A stretch of DNA of 64,000 nucleotides, taken from Lithospermum erythrorhizon. Taxonomy: Eukaryota > Streptophyta > Magnoliopsida > Boraginales > Boraginaceae. The stretch is from assembly GCA_019722365.1 (NCBI GenBank), contig JADFUC010001326.1, forward strand, positions 310,001 to 374,000, given 5' to 3'. The notes beneath the pieces are model-generated. The model was not told the origin of the DNA. It worked only from the letters and a program-made list of their open reading frames with translations, and searched no databases. Every line of letters begins with the position of its first letter. Position 1 is the stretch's first letter. Made by a program: the position numbers and the translations under genes. Positions 47,801 to 59,098 of this stretch are shown here, one piece after another.

Positions 47801-50800
47801 AATAGATGAAGCGTAAGCTAAGAATTCAAGGTAGAAATGAAAAATTACTTTGGTACAATAAAATTGAGGATTTCATCCACAGTTTCTTAAATACATTGCT
47901 AATAAATTCTTACTTACTTATCTTATCGTTGACGCATTTAAGACGAGAATGGCTGTTTTTCATTCCTCAAAATATTACTCATGTCGATGATATCAATCTA
48001 ACCATACTTATATGGTCCTCCACAATTACTTATATCCTCGATTGACTCAGATGTGAATATACAACCAAACTGTCAACAACCCTCCTAACTCTTAGCAAAG
48101 AGCGCTGACCCAGCTTCATCTCTGTGAAGATTAAACTCAAGTCGCCTCCTTAGTTATTTTTTGTAACCGACAAATTTATCAGATTGATTGGTACTTACAA
48201 GCTCTACGATCCAAGAAAATCAATCATCAATCAATCATTATCATCAAATGCTAGTCGCTCCAAAATTCACTGAAGAACAGTTATTAGCTATCTTAATGCT
48301 TCTAGACTCGAAGAGGTTCCTTCTGTCCACTTACAAAGCTGCTCTCTGAAACTTGAGTGATTTCTGCTCTTGGAATTTATTATTTCAAACAACCTGTGAA
48401 AAAGCCAAATTACTATATTTAATGAATTACTATTCATATCGAAGTTAATAATCGCATTGCAAAACAAGAATTACTGTTCAACTGGGACATTTAACCTTTT
48501 TTCGTAAAGTAAGTGAACTAGCTCCCCACTTATCATTCAGTTTGATTCAGAAAATCAAAACATTACTTAATCTCGTAATAATATATCAACTCCGAGACGC
48601 TGGGCTTCAAGTCCACTCGTGAAACCACGCATTTAATCTTAGGTCCTTGGGACACGCAAAGCACAAGCAAATGATTACAATCACGCCCCAAACGTAAGGC
48701 TACTTACAAGTAAAGTCTCTTTACAACCATCCTGTCAACCACGGAATCAACGATTTACTCAAGCACTATTCTCGATATAGTTCATATACAACAGAAAGTA
48801 AACGGGTTTCAAACATTTTGCCATATGCTTTGCTCATGTTTCGTGACTAATATAGCCTATGTCACATTAAAATTAAGGTTATCTTCACTCTTGACCCCTT
48901 TTGATTTCAATCAAAAGAATATCGTAAGACGAAGATTCTAACCCATTATACCGCACCTTAAGTTTGTAACTGGATATTGATAGCATAATCGCCTTCCTTC
49001 ATTTTCGCTGAGATGAATCTCCAATAACAATGTCAAGTATCCATCATCACCGATCATTTTAGGAACATTGTTTGGATCACTCACTTAACACATGTTACAA
49101 CACGCGGGTAATCAATAAGGAACGAGTTTGAAATATACATTTAGCATAATAACCAATACATTCAACTTCGTCGAACCAAATATTTACTTCATTTATGACT
49201 ATATGTTCATTTAATGAATACTTTTCTACTTCGAGAATCACCATCTGTATGTAACAGAGCGAAAGTTATATGCCGACTCATGTATTCCAATTCTATTTTA
49301 TTCAAATTGACTTTAGTCATCTATCAAGTATGATTTATCTATATCGTTCTTGTATAAGGTTAGGCAATGCATCAGAATTCTACACAATATTCCCCGATAT
49401 AACCGAAGATTCTAATACTGATCGTATCTCCTATGAGCCACTTCTGAATACATTCAAGTCATATATTTATTTCCATTTTATATCATGACGAAGATACTAT
49501 ACATACAATAAATTATAATTCTATAGTAGATGAAAATAAATACTAGTTTCCTTTTGATTACGCACATGATGACATAATCTCAACATTAGACCCCGTATTA
49601 AATTATGTCTACTTTAGTGAGACAAAATTAACTTATCCATTTGAGACGTTTCAAAATTTATTTGTCAAACATGAACCTGAAGCACGCTTGATTATGAATA
49701 AATTTAGTTCTGTAAAACATAGGTGCAACAACTTTTAATATTTGAATTTATTTTATCTATCATGGCTTCAACTACATTGAACATCAATTTTGCCTATCAC
49801 CTAACCAATGACACATCTAAGGTAATGGAAAATTCCTTCGTATACAAAATTGAAATATTTCATCCATCGTTTTAAGTTCATTATCTTTTACTTACGATTC
49901 TATCAAGTACGCTTAAGATCAAAAATGATATCTCATTCCTCGAATAATACATTACTCCTTATATCGATGATACTTAATTTAACTCGATAGTATTTATATC
50001 CCTACGCCTATCAATTCTGATATATCATTCAATGACTTATATCCTCAATCAATTTGTATGTGAACATACAAACTAGATCAAGATTAACGTACCTCCCACT
50101 AAGTCTAGTAGGAGTTGACTCAGTTTATCTTTGCAAGATTGAACTCAAGTCTCGTTAAAGTCCTTTCACAATTATTACTCAACGTTTATCCAAAATACCC
50201 TTTGCCAAGTTATCAGGATGACATTCCGCTAATCGACTACGTGATGATGGAAATATGCATGTCCATATTGAATATGACATCCACTTCTACCATATAGGTC
50301 AAAAGAAAAATGGGGCTTGAAATTTTCACCATTCATGAGAATTTTAAATTGTATACTCTTACAACGAAGTCACCTAATATGCACAAAGAGCTCAATTTAT
50401 ATTTCTTGCATTGATTCCCGGTTATTATTATACTTGGCTCATAATCATGATTTAAACCATGTGAGTCAAAACAGTGTCCAAGACAGCCGCCACAAATTTA
50501 TTATCACATTTTAATGACAAATCATTTGAGATATGAGGGTTTATCAAAACCTCTCTTTCTATTTCTCAAGTGTTATAAATATACTTCTTCATGTCAACTT
50601 GAAATAATGAAATTATTAACTTCAAATCATAGTTTTTAAGACTCAACGCATGACATGAATCCAAATAGACAATATCGCTTGTTCGATTATACAAACTACT
50701 AAAAGTTTATTTACTTTATCACAATTCATGAACAAGTTCTTCTTGTCAATTTAAACTAACATCAATAACATGCCTCAAAACGTATACAATATCCAAGATC

Positions 50801-50900
50801 ATCCAATAGTTTTTTCAATTGAGTTATAAAAGAGATTAAACCATTTAACGCTTTCTACGGCGCTAAGAGACAATATAACATATTAGTTCATCACATCATC
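44834..50900 (-). repeat. copia-like LTR repeat, long block with internal tandem duplication
   Basis: Continuation of the repeat at 41620-42292, matching 61880-64000: for example GTAAATGAATT...GCAACGGGCA at 44992 and 62065, and AAGAGAATCTGTCTAT at 46760 and 63195. From about 45500 to 48130 and again from 48150 to about 50520 the same series of motifs recurs about 2.65 kb apart, so the block is a diverged tandem duplication. The second copy lacks about 0.75 kb (equivalent of 46100-46850). No coding domain found; the ORFs here are short and unsupported. Confidence 0.6.
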
Positions 50901-52204
50901 ACCTTTATCCGACATCAAATTAATTACCTCTCCATCACAGCTGCCTCGAAACTTCCGATACGCCACCAACTACTAAGATATGAACGGTATGCCTAGTAAT
51001 TATTTGTTTCTATCACGAAAATGAACATAATTTCGAGCTAATGTATATGATAATAATGGAGTATAAACTGAATTATTATAATGTAAATTTTGAAATAATT
51101 GAATAGAAAAACCACCTCCAATAGGTTCCAACATTATCGCTAAACTAGGAAATGTCGCAGCAATGGTAGGGAGAGGCGCAGGGATGAGTGAAATGAGGTT
51201 TATGAGTGACAACAAGGCCATGGGTATGGTGATTATATTTTTTATTATGTTTAGATCATAAATATTTTAATTTAAAAATATGCCTCAATTTCTAATTTGA
51301 CCCAAAGTAGACTTTTTTCGATCAAAGTTATAAAAAATTCTCTAAAATTATAAATTTTACCCAAAATAAATCTCAATTTCTTTTCTCAATTAACATTTAA
51401 CGGAACTGTTAATTTGGGGATCATTTCCGCACCCAATATACACTTACGGCACTTCATTCGCGCAACGATACCACTCTACAAGAACCAAATCAGAACGGTC
51501 ACCCACCACTATTTCGCACTACCTCCCCAATAGGATAAATGAATTGAAGGATATGATTCAGTAATTTTTTTTTTGGGTGATTTTTTAGTAGTGTATATAT
51601 TATTTCCATTTCTATTTGCATAATTTATTGCATGTTCTTTTCCTTGCATCTAAGATTTATAGAAGTTTCATTCATAGTAATTTATTCTATCTTGTTTTCG
51701 TTTCACTTTTTAAGCAACTTTTTTGGTCTTGGTTGTTGCTTGGATCCAAAGTTAGAAATGCAGGTGTGAGTTAATGATTGTAGAAAGGTCAAAAGTGTTG
51801 TTTCAATATGATTGCTTCAATTAGAGCTCTGTTCGGTCTGCCAAGCTTGCCTTAATAACTCGATCATGTTTTGCAATGTCATTAGAAATCTGATATTTGC
51901 AGTAGTTAAATACGGAGTATATATTATCTGTTTTCATGTAACGTTCATTGTTGGTAATTGATGGTTCCATCTAGGTGATTTTATGGAGGTTATTTAGTAG
52001 TATGTTCAACGATTATTAGTTACTTATTCAATTTTTATTTTTGAATTTCTTATCTTCTAATATAGTTCTAATAAAAATATTTACTTACTTCCTCATGTTT
52101 AACAATATTTTCCATTTTTCTGTATGTTAACCATGTGTTCTCCCTAATTCTTTTTGTTTAACTTTGAACAAAGATTATAATAACATACTTATACTTAATA
52201 CCAA
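50901..52204. other. intergenic sequence
   Basis: AT-rich. The minus frame 51000-51221 begins MALLSLINLISLIPAPLP but then loses any pattern and matches nothing I know. No RNA gene or transposon end is recognised. Confidence 0.35.
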
Positions 52205-53132
52205 GGGGTGTTTGTTAAACTCATTAAACACTTAAATTTAATTAATTCAATACTTAATTTATTAAGTTTGTTTGTTAATGAATTATTTTAAGTACTTAAT
52301 AAATTAAGTACTTATCAAAATCCTTAACAAAAAATTAAGTTAAAATTCCTAGCTTATTTTTTACCTCTTAATCAAATAATCTCACAATTCTCCTCTTACC
52401 CAATTCCATCCCTGCTAAAACAACCCTTCTATTTCTTCACCTTACATGTTTCTTCCAATTTATCACGTATTACTAATTTTTATCATTTTCTCTATTCCAA
52501 TTTATAATACTCTGATGTTATTTTTCAATTTAATTTTTGTATTTATTCAATGTATTGTATCATAATAAGGAAAAGTCAATTATTTTATCGTTGTTTTGTT
52601 AATTCTTTGTATTTTCAATTTAATTATTTGTATTTCTTATTCAATGTATTGTACCAGATTTTATTCAATTTTTTATTCAAATGAAGATAAGTGATTATTT
52701 TCATTAATTGAAGAATTCTATGGCTATTATCCAATTTTTAGTATGTATGTTTTGATCAATTTATTGAATTTTATATTTTTTTTTTTTTATAAATTTTAAA
52801 TATTTATTTAATGATATTTAGAATTTATTTATATTTTAATATTTATTTAATCAAATTATTATATTTATACAACTATTTATAATCTAATTAATAAGATTTA
52901 TTAATTAATTATCTATTATAGTATTATTTATTTAATACGTGATTCATATATAAGAAACGAATCCGGGGTGATGCAGCACAATAAACAACTCAATTTAAGC
53001 TTTTATTCTTCGGAATCATATCAAACACCTAAATATTTTTATGATCTCGATTCGGGCCATAATTCGATTCAAGAATTCACTTTCACTATTCGCCGATTTC
53101 AGCTTTTAGTTTTCATATTTAACAAACACCCC
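52205..53132. mobile_element. non-autonomous DNA transposon with 15-bp inverted ends
   Basis: 928 bp bounded by perfect inverted repeats: GGGGTGTTTGTTAAA at 52205-52219 and its reverse complement TTTAACAAACACCCC ending at 53132. The interior is AT-rich and non-coding (the 69-codon frame 52968-53177 crosses the end and is not a gene). GGGGTGTTTG-type ends occur in PIF/Harbinger and hAT MITEs; without a clear target duplication I do not choose. Confidence 0.7.
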
Positions 53133-53865
53133 ATAAGTCAATCAACTTTCTTAAAAAAAGTTATGTTATTCAATTAAAAATAATTAATTATTTATAGAGA
53201 TACTAATCTAGGCGTGGAGGCCCATCAAGCTCGTCCAACTCTCCCTGCATTATTAAGAGTTGGCCGCATACTAAAACCAATAATTAAGATCAGACATATA
53301 TGCTTGATAAATATTCATGGTCTATCATCAGTCTGGCCTGACCCATTGTACAATTATATATTCGGACTTCCTTGTCGAAATATTGACCACAAATCATCAG
53401 TCTGTTCCTCATTACATAAGTTTACTATATTACTTCCTCCAATTCATTTTACTTAACTTTGTTATCTATCGAAATAAATTTTTAATTTTTAATTACTCTC
53501 TTAATTTTATTATTAAAAATTAATATTATGAAAGATTTTAAAAAGACGAATCCAATTATATAAATTTTATATTTTAAGAATAATGAATAATTAATAATTT
53601 ATGGTCAAAGACATCAATACAAATATTTATTTTCATTATTCAAGGGTTCAAATATAAAGTCTAGAAATTCTTAATTAGTGTGTAAAAATCTAGGATGACA
53701 AGTATTAAAACAAAGAAAATAATGAACTGATTAACTTATATATGGCATTATGGCCTCTAAATTGTGCCCGCGTTTGTGCTTTTGTGTTTGTTTTTGTTGG
53801 GCTCTTTGAGCATCTTAGATGGGCCTTAATAATGTTATGGAAGAGTTTTTGCATTAATGAGCTCC
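53133..53865. other. intergenic sequence downstream of the PMEI-like gene
   Basis: No gene. About 53430-53700 begins CTTCCTCCAATTCATTTTAC and contains GACGAATCCAATTATATAAA, resembling a decayed Stowaway-type MITE related to that at 20417, but the right end is not clear. Confidence 0.35.
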
Positions 53866-54318
53866 TTATGTCCTTGAATTATCTAATGAGCCATTCTTGC
53901 ATTTGTTGATATTTTGTTGTGCATCCTTGACATATTTATCTATATCATTATGGCCATGAGACTCCAAGCGATCCTTGGCTGATTCGAGCTTCTTGATAGC
54001 ATATTTGTAGTTTCGAGAACATGATGAATAACGATAATAGTAATTATTATCTGATGTATTTTCTCCAATAACATCAATCTTCTGGACTAGCTTTCTTAAC
54101 CTTTTTAGTGATAAATCTATAGCAATTTTCGTTAGGCCCTTAAGATTTGCATCTGATGTACGATCATCCGATTTCAATAGCTTCAAACAATCTTTTTTAT
54201 TGATGGTCTTCGAGCATATTTTTCTTAGGCTTCTTTCCTTTATTGATGTAGAGGGAATAACCAATACCACAAGCACAAGAAAAGTGAACAATACCCTACT
54301 ACTGGTTTCCATATTCAC
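53866..54318 (-). CDS. pectin methylesterase/invertase inhibitor-like protein, short C-terminus
   Basis: Single-exon gene of 150 codons. An N-terminal signal peptide (about residues 1-25; hydrophobic core VLFTFLVLVVLVIPSTS) is followed by a PMEI domain. The four conserved cysteines are at 35 and 44 (ICSKTINKKDCLKLL) and at 100 and 140 (SSCSRNYKYAIKKLESAKDR ... NINKC). The first pair closes the N-terminal hairpin and the second ties the helical bundle. Known members bind and inhibit pectin methylesterase or invertase in the cell wall; the target here is unknown. The protein ends ten residues after the last Cys, where family members usually have some 30-40 more residues forming the last helix, so it may be truncated or specialised. 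Met1 and Met3 are both possible starts. A TATA-like GTATAAAG lies about 55 bp upstream (54378-54371). Confidence 0.8.
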   Translation of the reverse strand: MNMETSSRVLFTFLVLVVLVIPSTSIKERSLRKICSKTINKKDCLKLLKSDDRTSDANLKGLTKIAIDLSLKRLRKLVQKIDVIGENTSDNNYYYRYSSCSRNYKYAIKKLESAKDRLESHGHNDIDKYVKDAQQNINKCKNGSLDNSRT

Positions 54319-54368
54319 TTGATGAAGCTCAAAAGATAAATGTGGTGAATGACCCTCGCCACAATGTC

Positions 54369-54384
54369 ACACTTTATACTATAA
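54369..54384 (-). promoter_or_regulatory. candidate TATA box of the PMEI-like gene
   Basis: TTATAGTATAAAGTG on the minus strand, about 55-65 bp before the start codon. It would give a 5' UTR of about 25-30 nt. Confidence 0.4.
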
Positions 54385-56563
54385 GATGAACAATAAAAGA
54401 TATTGAAACAGTTATGAAAAGTTATTAACATCTATTGATTTATTTACTACTACTGCATTTATGATGAGGTGGTTACTAATTATTCTATAGATTTTATTTT
54501 TTCGGTATTTCACAATATAACACTATCGTTACTCTTTATTAATTCCCTACTTATAAAGATGATTTCATAAGTTTCTTTTCTTTTCACATTACTAATTACT
54601 ATATTACCCTTATTATAAATATTTTCTATCATTTAAAAAAATACGTTTCTAAAAGCTTTTTAAAAACTAATTCTATACTAATTCAAAATTAATAAGTACT
54701 AATTTTTGCCTAAAATTCTATAATAATTCAAACATACTTGAAAATTATCTAATCTCTTTATAATATAATAGCTTTTACCACTTTCATAATGTGATGCCAC
54801 TATCATATCTTCATTATCAACATTCATTCAATTATATAAAAAATACCCAACATCTTTACCAACAGATAAAATCGGTTGATATAATACCCCTTTCGATTTT
54901 TTTATAATTTTATTATACTAATAAGTAAGTTTTATTTTTAATGCAATAAATTGGGGATTATTTCATACTAAATTTTTTTGTGATGATAATTATTCAATTA
55001 TAAATTAAAAAAATTCTAAAAAAAATTACTATTAAAGAACATATATCTAAATTATTATGATATTTTTGTATTATATTTCAACTATCAAAATTAAAAAAAG
55101 TGTCGTTGGTTATTAGTCTAATAATTCCCTCCATCCTCAATAGATCAAGTTAAGGCTCAATTTGGATTTTCACAAATTAAATATTCAATTCAAATATTTT
55201 ATTTCAGATAATATTCTTTGGTGAAAATTATCAAATAATAATATTTTCAATGTACTAATATTGACATTAAATTTTATTCAATCAAAATTATGTTTGATTA
55301 AGTACAGAAAAATCACACTTTGTTTACTTAAACTGCTGACAATCATTTAGCATTTATGAAAGAATATTTGGATAATTTATTTCAAAAATTTATTTTATTA
55401 TAATATATATATATATAATATGTTAGTTTTTATGCTTAAATAAAAAATATCTTTATTTATATACTATGGGGATGCAAATATATGAAAGGAAATTAAAAAA
55501 AAACTAATTTCACATTTAATATTGATGCAATTAAGAACTAAGTAAAGAGTATATTGTCATAATAATAGCTTATATTAATTTTCACTCTATATGAAATATA
55601 ATACAACTATTATGGTCTAAAAAAATACATGCATTTAATACGTATATTATATCTATATAATTCACTTTTATCAATTTAACATTCGATGTAAAAAAATCAA
55701 GATCCTCATCTTCTGCCTGAATGGGACTTCATGACCCTTTATATTAAAAGTCAAGTATTTCATGTAAAAAATTAATTATTTTCATATCAAGTAATATTAA
55801 TCACATATAAACTATTGAAGTTTAACTTTTATTAACAAAATTATTGCATCAAGATATGTTTTAAAAGAGGTACGTCATCTTTATTCCATTGATTTTCATT
55901 ATAATTCATTCAGAATATTTCTACATTCTAACGCCGTGACATCTAACGCGCTACTCTTTCTATGTTTTTTATGGCTAAATTGAGAGAATTTCATAAAAAT
56001 ATCTTGATATTATTCAGTTTGGTGTCAATATTATTGATTCAATCATCAATTAAAATATGGAAAAAGATGAATACATAAAATAAAATTGAATGTAAGAGAA
56101 CTACGAATAATTTATACTACTAATCAATCGGTATGTTTGTTTTCTAACAATAAATAAAATAACAAAATGTGCATTTTTATTAAAAGAAAAAAGTGATATT
56201 TTCTAACAATAAATAAAATCACATAATATGCATTCTTTTATTAAATCTTAAAAATGAAGAGGATTATGGTAACAAAAATTTTAAATCTATTATTAAAATT
56301 ATATTACAAAAATTAAAAGGATCATATAACTGCTTTTAACAAAATTTAATTATAATACAAATCAAAAGTAGTAATTTATAAATCTCATTTAAATAGTTAC
56401 CTATTTATTTATTATATCGCTTAAATGCTTTAAATATAAATATTTACCTGCTGCCAGAATGACATTTTACTAGTTAATATAGGAAGTATGTTATACCAAG
56501 ATATTTATACATATATCTTCGAAGTATAAAAAATCAATGATGTGTTATTCTCATTTTTCATTA
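54385..56563. other. AT-rich intergenic sequence
   Basis: No coding or RNA signal found. A short tandem duplication (TTTTCTAACAATAAATAAAA at 56140 and 56199, 59 bp apart, each followed by a diverged TATGCATT..TTTATTAAA) is the only structure noted. Confidence 0.4.
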
Positions 56564-56675
56564 CTCCATTTCTCTTTCGCAAATTTGAACTAAAGTTATT
56601 CTCTTTCACAAATTTGAATTCTCCTAAAATTTTATACAAAAATAAAGTGGACAAATAATATGGAGATGGTGGGAG
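56564..56675. mobile_element. possible small Stowaway-like MITE
   Basis: Starts CTCCATTTCTC and ends GATGGTGGGAG, with TA on both sides (56562-56563 and 56676-56677). Two copies of TTCTCTTTC(G/A)CAAATTTGAA lie inside. The ends match only partly, so this is tentative. Confidence 0.35.
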
Positions 56676-56677
56676 TA

Positions 56678-57607
56678 TATACTAGCAAGTAATTATTAAT
56701 TAATACGAAAATAATGTGTATATATGAAGTTATGCATAAAGGCAAACCAAATAAAACTAAGGGTCATATTGAATGCCTATACTTGATTAAGAAAATATGA
56801 GTTATCAGCATCATCTAATTGGACTACTTTAAATGAACTACATGTCTCATGGCTCGTCGTCTTTTGTCCCAGTAGAATCCGATTGGATTATTCCGACATT
56901 TCGGGTATAGCTAATAATCGAGTTGCATGAGCCCTATTCGGATCAATATCAATAATTTTGGGTCCATCAAATGCCAATAATTACAATGTTTCGTTCATCT
57001 TCCATAGACCATAAGTTACATTTGTTTCTAGCTTTGATTTGTCATATTGTTAGCTCGTTGTAGACTATAGTTGCTTGGGGAGTCCATAGAGATTGCATGA
57101 ACCAAGTGTTATAAATGCTTAGGGGGACCATGCAGGGTCCTTATGTCTATATCTACCAGCTATGTATGAGATAATACATACATTTGAACAATAATGTACA
57201 TGTTTGTATATATAGCAACAGGGGAGCCTAAGGTGAGGAGCCATCCAAAAAGAGTGCTATTCATTTTTTGTTCTTAATAACCAGCTAATTGCCAGTGAAT
57301 TTTGGAACAACTAGTCCACTACCATTGCATAACATACATGTGAACCTCAGTCACAAGCTTAGCTTAGTAAAGACCACCTCTGACCTCTATTATCACTAAA
57401 ACACATAATTTTGATTCAGTAAAATATATTGAAAATACTATTTTTTTGTATAAAAAAATTTACCAAATAAATATTGTAAAATCTATACAAAATTATTTTA
57501 ATTCAAAATTTAAAAAAGTAATTGCCAAAATGAGAAACTGGACAATCTCTAAGGATGAAGAGAGTAAAGCAAACTGAGCCAGCTAGCAGCTAGATAGCTC
57601 ACAGCAT
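56678..57607. other. upstream region of the GASA gene
   Basis: No second gene recognised. The sequence becomes less AT-rich at about 56830-57400 without giving a convincing reading frame. Confidence 0.35.
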
Positions 57608-57617
57608 CTATAAATAT
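57608..57617 (+). promoter_or_regulatory. candidate TATA box of the GASA gene
   Basis: CTATAAATAT lies 87-96 bp before the ATG at 57704, a fitting distance for a 5' UTR of about 60 nt. A second TATATATA run at about 57651 is too close to the start to be preferred. Confidence 0.55.
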
Positions 57618-57703
57618 GTGTGTACCTACAAATCAAAGGGTAGTAATAGCTATATATACCACATACATATAATAAGAACATATTTTTATATTGATCATCG
57701 ATC

Positions 57704-58601
57704 ATGAAGTTCTTCTTGTTCTTCCTCATAGTCATTCTTCTATTTCAGGTATGTAATTAAAACTTCTAATAACATACAGTATAGTATAAGTGATTCTTAT
57801 AAAAGTCAGAACAAACGAGGCTAAGTTTCACAACTAAAAGCTCATCGATCTCAGCCCCCTTTTAGTTTACTAACTATTTATGCATGCAAGAAAGCTAAAT
57901 GTATGTGTAACATCCACTATTTTCAGTCATTTACAGAGGCAATATCATCAGTCACCAGTGATGAAGAGGCTGCTGCAGTAAGGTCTCTTAACCATCAGGC
58001 AAGAAACCATGTTCATCTTTACAATTAGTGAAAATAATTTTGCTCCAATAATACGAAATGATAAAGATTTTTCGATTTTCAAGACTGGAGCAGTATTAAC
58101 ATTTAAGATAAAACTTAGGCGAATTTGAATTTGTTGACCAAAATAAAATCAACTATCATTCTATAGCACACATTTACCACTTTTTATAATTTACCACTAC
58201 TATTGGTTTCAGGTGGAGGAGACAAGAGATCAAGACTCATCACTTGTCAAAAAAATTCAATCTAAAAAGAAAATCAGTTAGTAACATACTAACATTAAAC
58301 TATCTTATTGTTTTATCTTGTTACATGCATGCCTTCATTCTACAACTATGAAATCCTGAATTAATTTTGATAAAAACTGCAATTTTATTAACTTCAAGTT
58401 ATATATGAAAATGTAACAGATTGCAAGTATGCATGTGCTAAACGATGCAAGCTTTCGTCTAGGAAGAAAGTGTGCATTAGGGCTTGTGGGACTTGTTGCA
58501 CAAAATGCAATTGTGTTCCACCAGGTACATATGGGAACCACAATGCCTGCCCCTGCTATGCTCGTCTCAAGACTCACGGCAATCGCCTCAAGTGCCCTTA
58601 G
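57704..58601 (+). CDS. GASA/snakin-family cysteine-rich secreted peptide
   Basis: Four exons: 57704-57748, 57927-57977 (or to 57998), 58213-58276 and 58420-58601. The frame is kept at all joints, giving 113 residues (120 with the longer exon 2). Exon 1 is a 15-residue hydrophobic start (MKFFLFFLIVILLFQ), the signal peptide. Exons 2-3 give a variable acidic then Lys-rich linker (VTSDEEAAA, VKKIQSKKKI). Exon 4 carries the GASA domain with all 12 cysteines: CKYACAKRC, VCIRACGTCCTKCNCVPPGT and YGN...ACPCY...KCP. The RACGTCC/CNCVPPGT wording is that of the snakin-2/GASA1 subgroup. Known members are apoplastic peptides, often gibberellin-responsive, in growth or antimicrobial defence; the role here is not shown. 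A TATA box lies 90 bp upstream, and a 13-bp inverted repeat starts 11 nt after the stop. Confidence 0.9.
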
Positions 58602-58611
58602 AATTAAGGAA

Positions 58612-58660
58612 AACGTCGTGTTTGGTTTACCAAAGTTCGCATGTGATCAAACACGACGTT
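58612..58660 (+). promoter_or_regulatory. perfect 13-bp inverted repeat in the GASA 3' UTR
   Basis: AACGTCGTGTTTG (58612-58624) and its exact reverse complement CAAACACGACGTT (58648-58660) enclose 23 nt. In RNA they would form a stable hairpin. A competing small hairpin, TTTGG-TTTA-CCAAA (58621-58634), overlaps the left arm. It begins 11 nt after the stop codon. Function is unknown. Confidence 0.8.
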
Positions 58661-59098
58661 ATTAAGTCATGGAAATGACACCTATTATTATATATTATTA
58701 CTAGCAAAGCAATTTCCTTGCTTGCTTATTGCGTTTAATTGGTTGAACTACGTGTGTGACAATAATGTGTTCGATTGAGATACAAGAAGATATTTTATCT
58801 TGTATTAGTGTTGTTATCATCATATGTGTATGTACGATGATAAAGGAATAAAGATGAATATTATTTTCATCAATTATCAACATGCAATGAACACTACTCT
58901 GCCCGTCATGCAAGGATGTCCAAAATCATCTCATGCATCTTAATATATGCCCGAATGAGGTTGGACGTTAATTAGGTATTTGGTGCAATTTGATTAAGTC
59001 TTTACAGTACCATAGAAATGAACAATATTTTTTTAAAGCATGATAATATGAAGATTCTATATAAATAAGCAAAAAGATAAAAATAAAAAAATGAACCA
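58661..59098. other. downstream flank of the GASA gene
   Basis: Probable rest of the 3' UTR (AATAAAG at about 58847 could be a polyadenylation signal), then AT-rich intergenic DNA up to the CACTA end. Confidence 0.4.

Noticed and set aside
58335..58577. 80-codon minus-strand open frame over GASA exon 4
   Set aside because: Shadow of the cysteine-rich GASA coding sequence on the plus strand.
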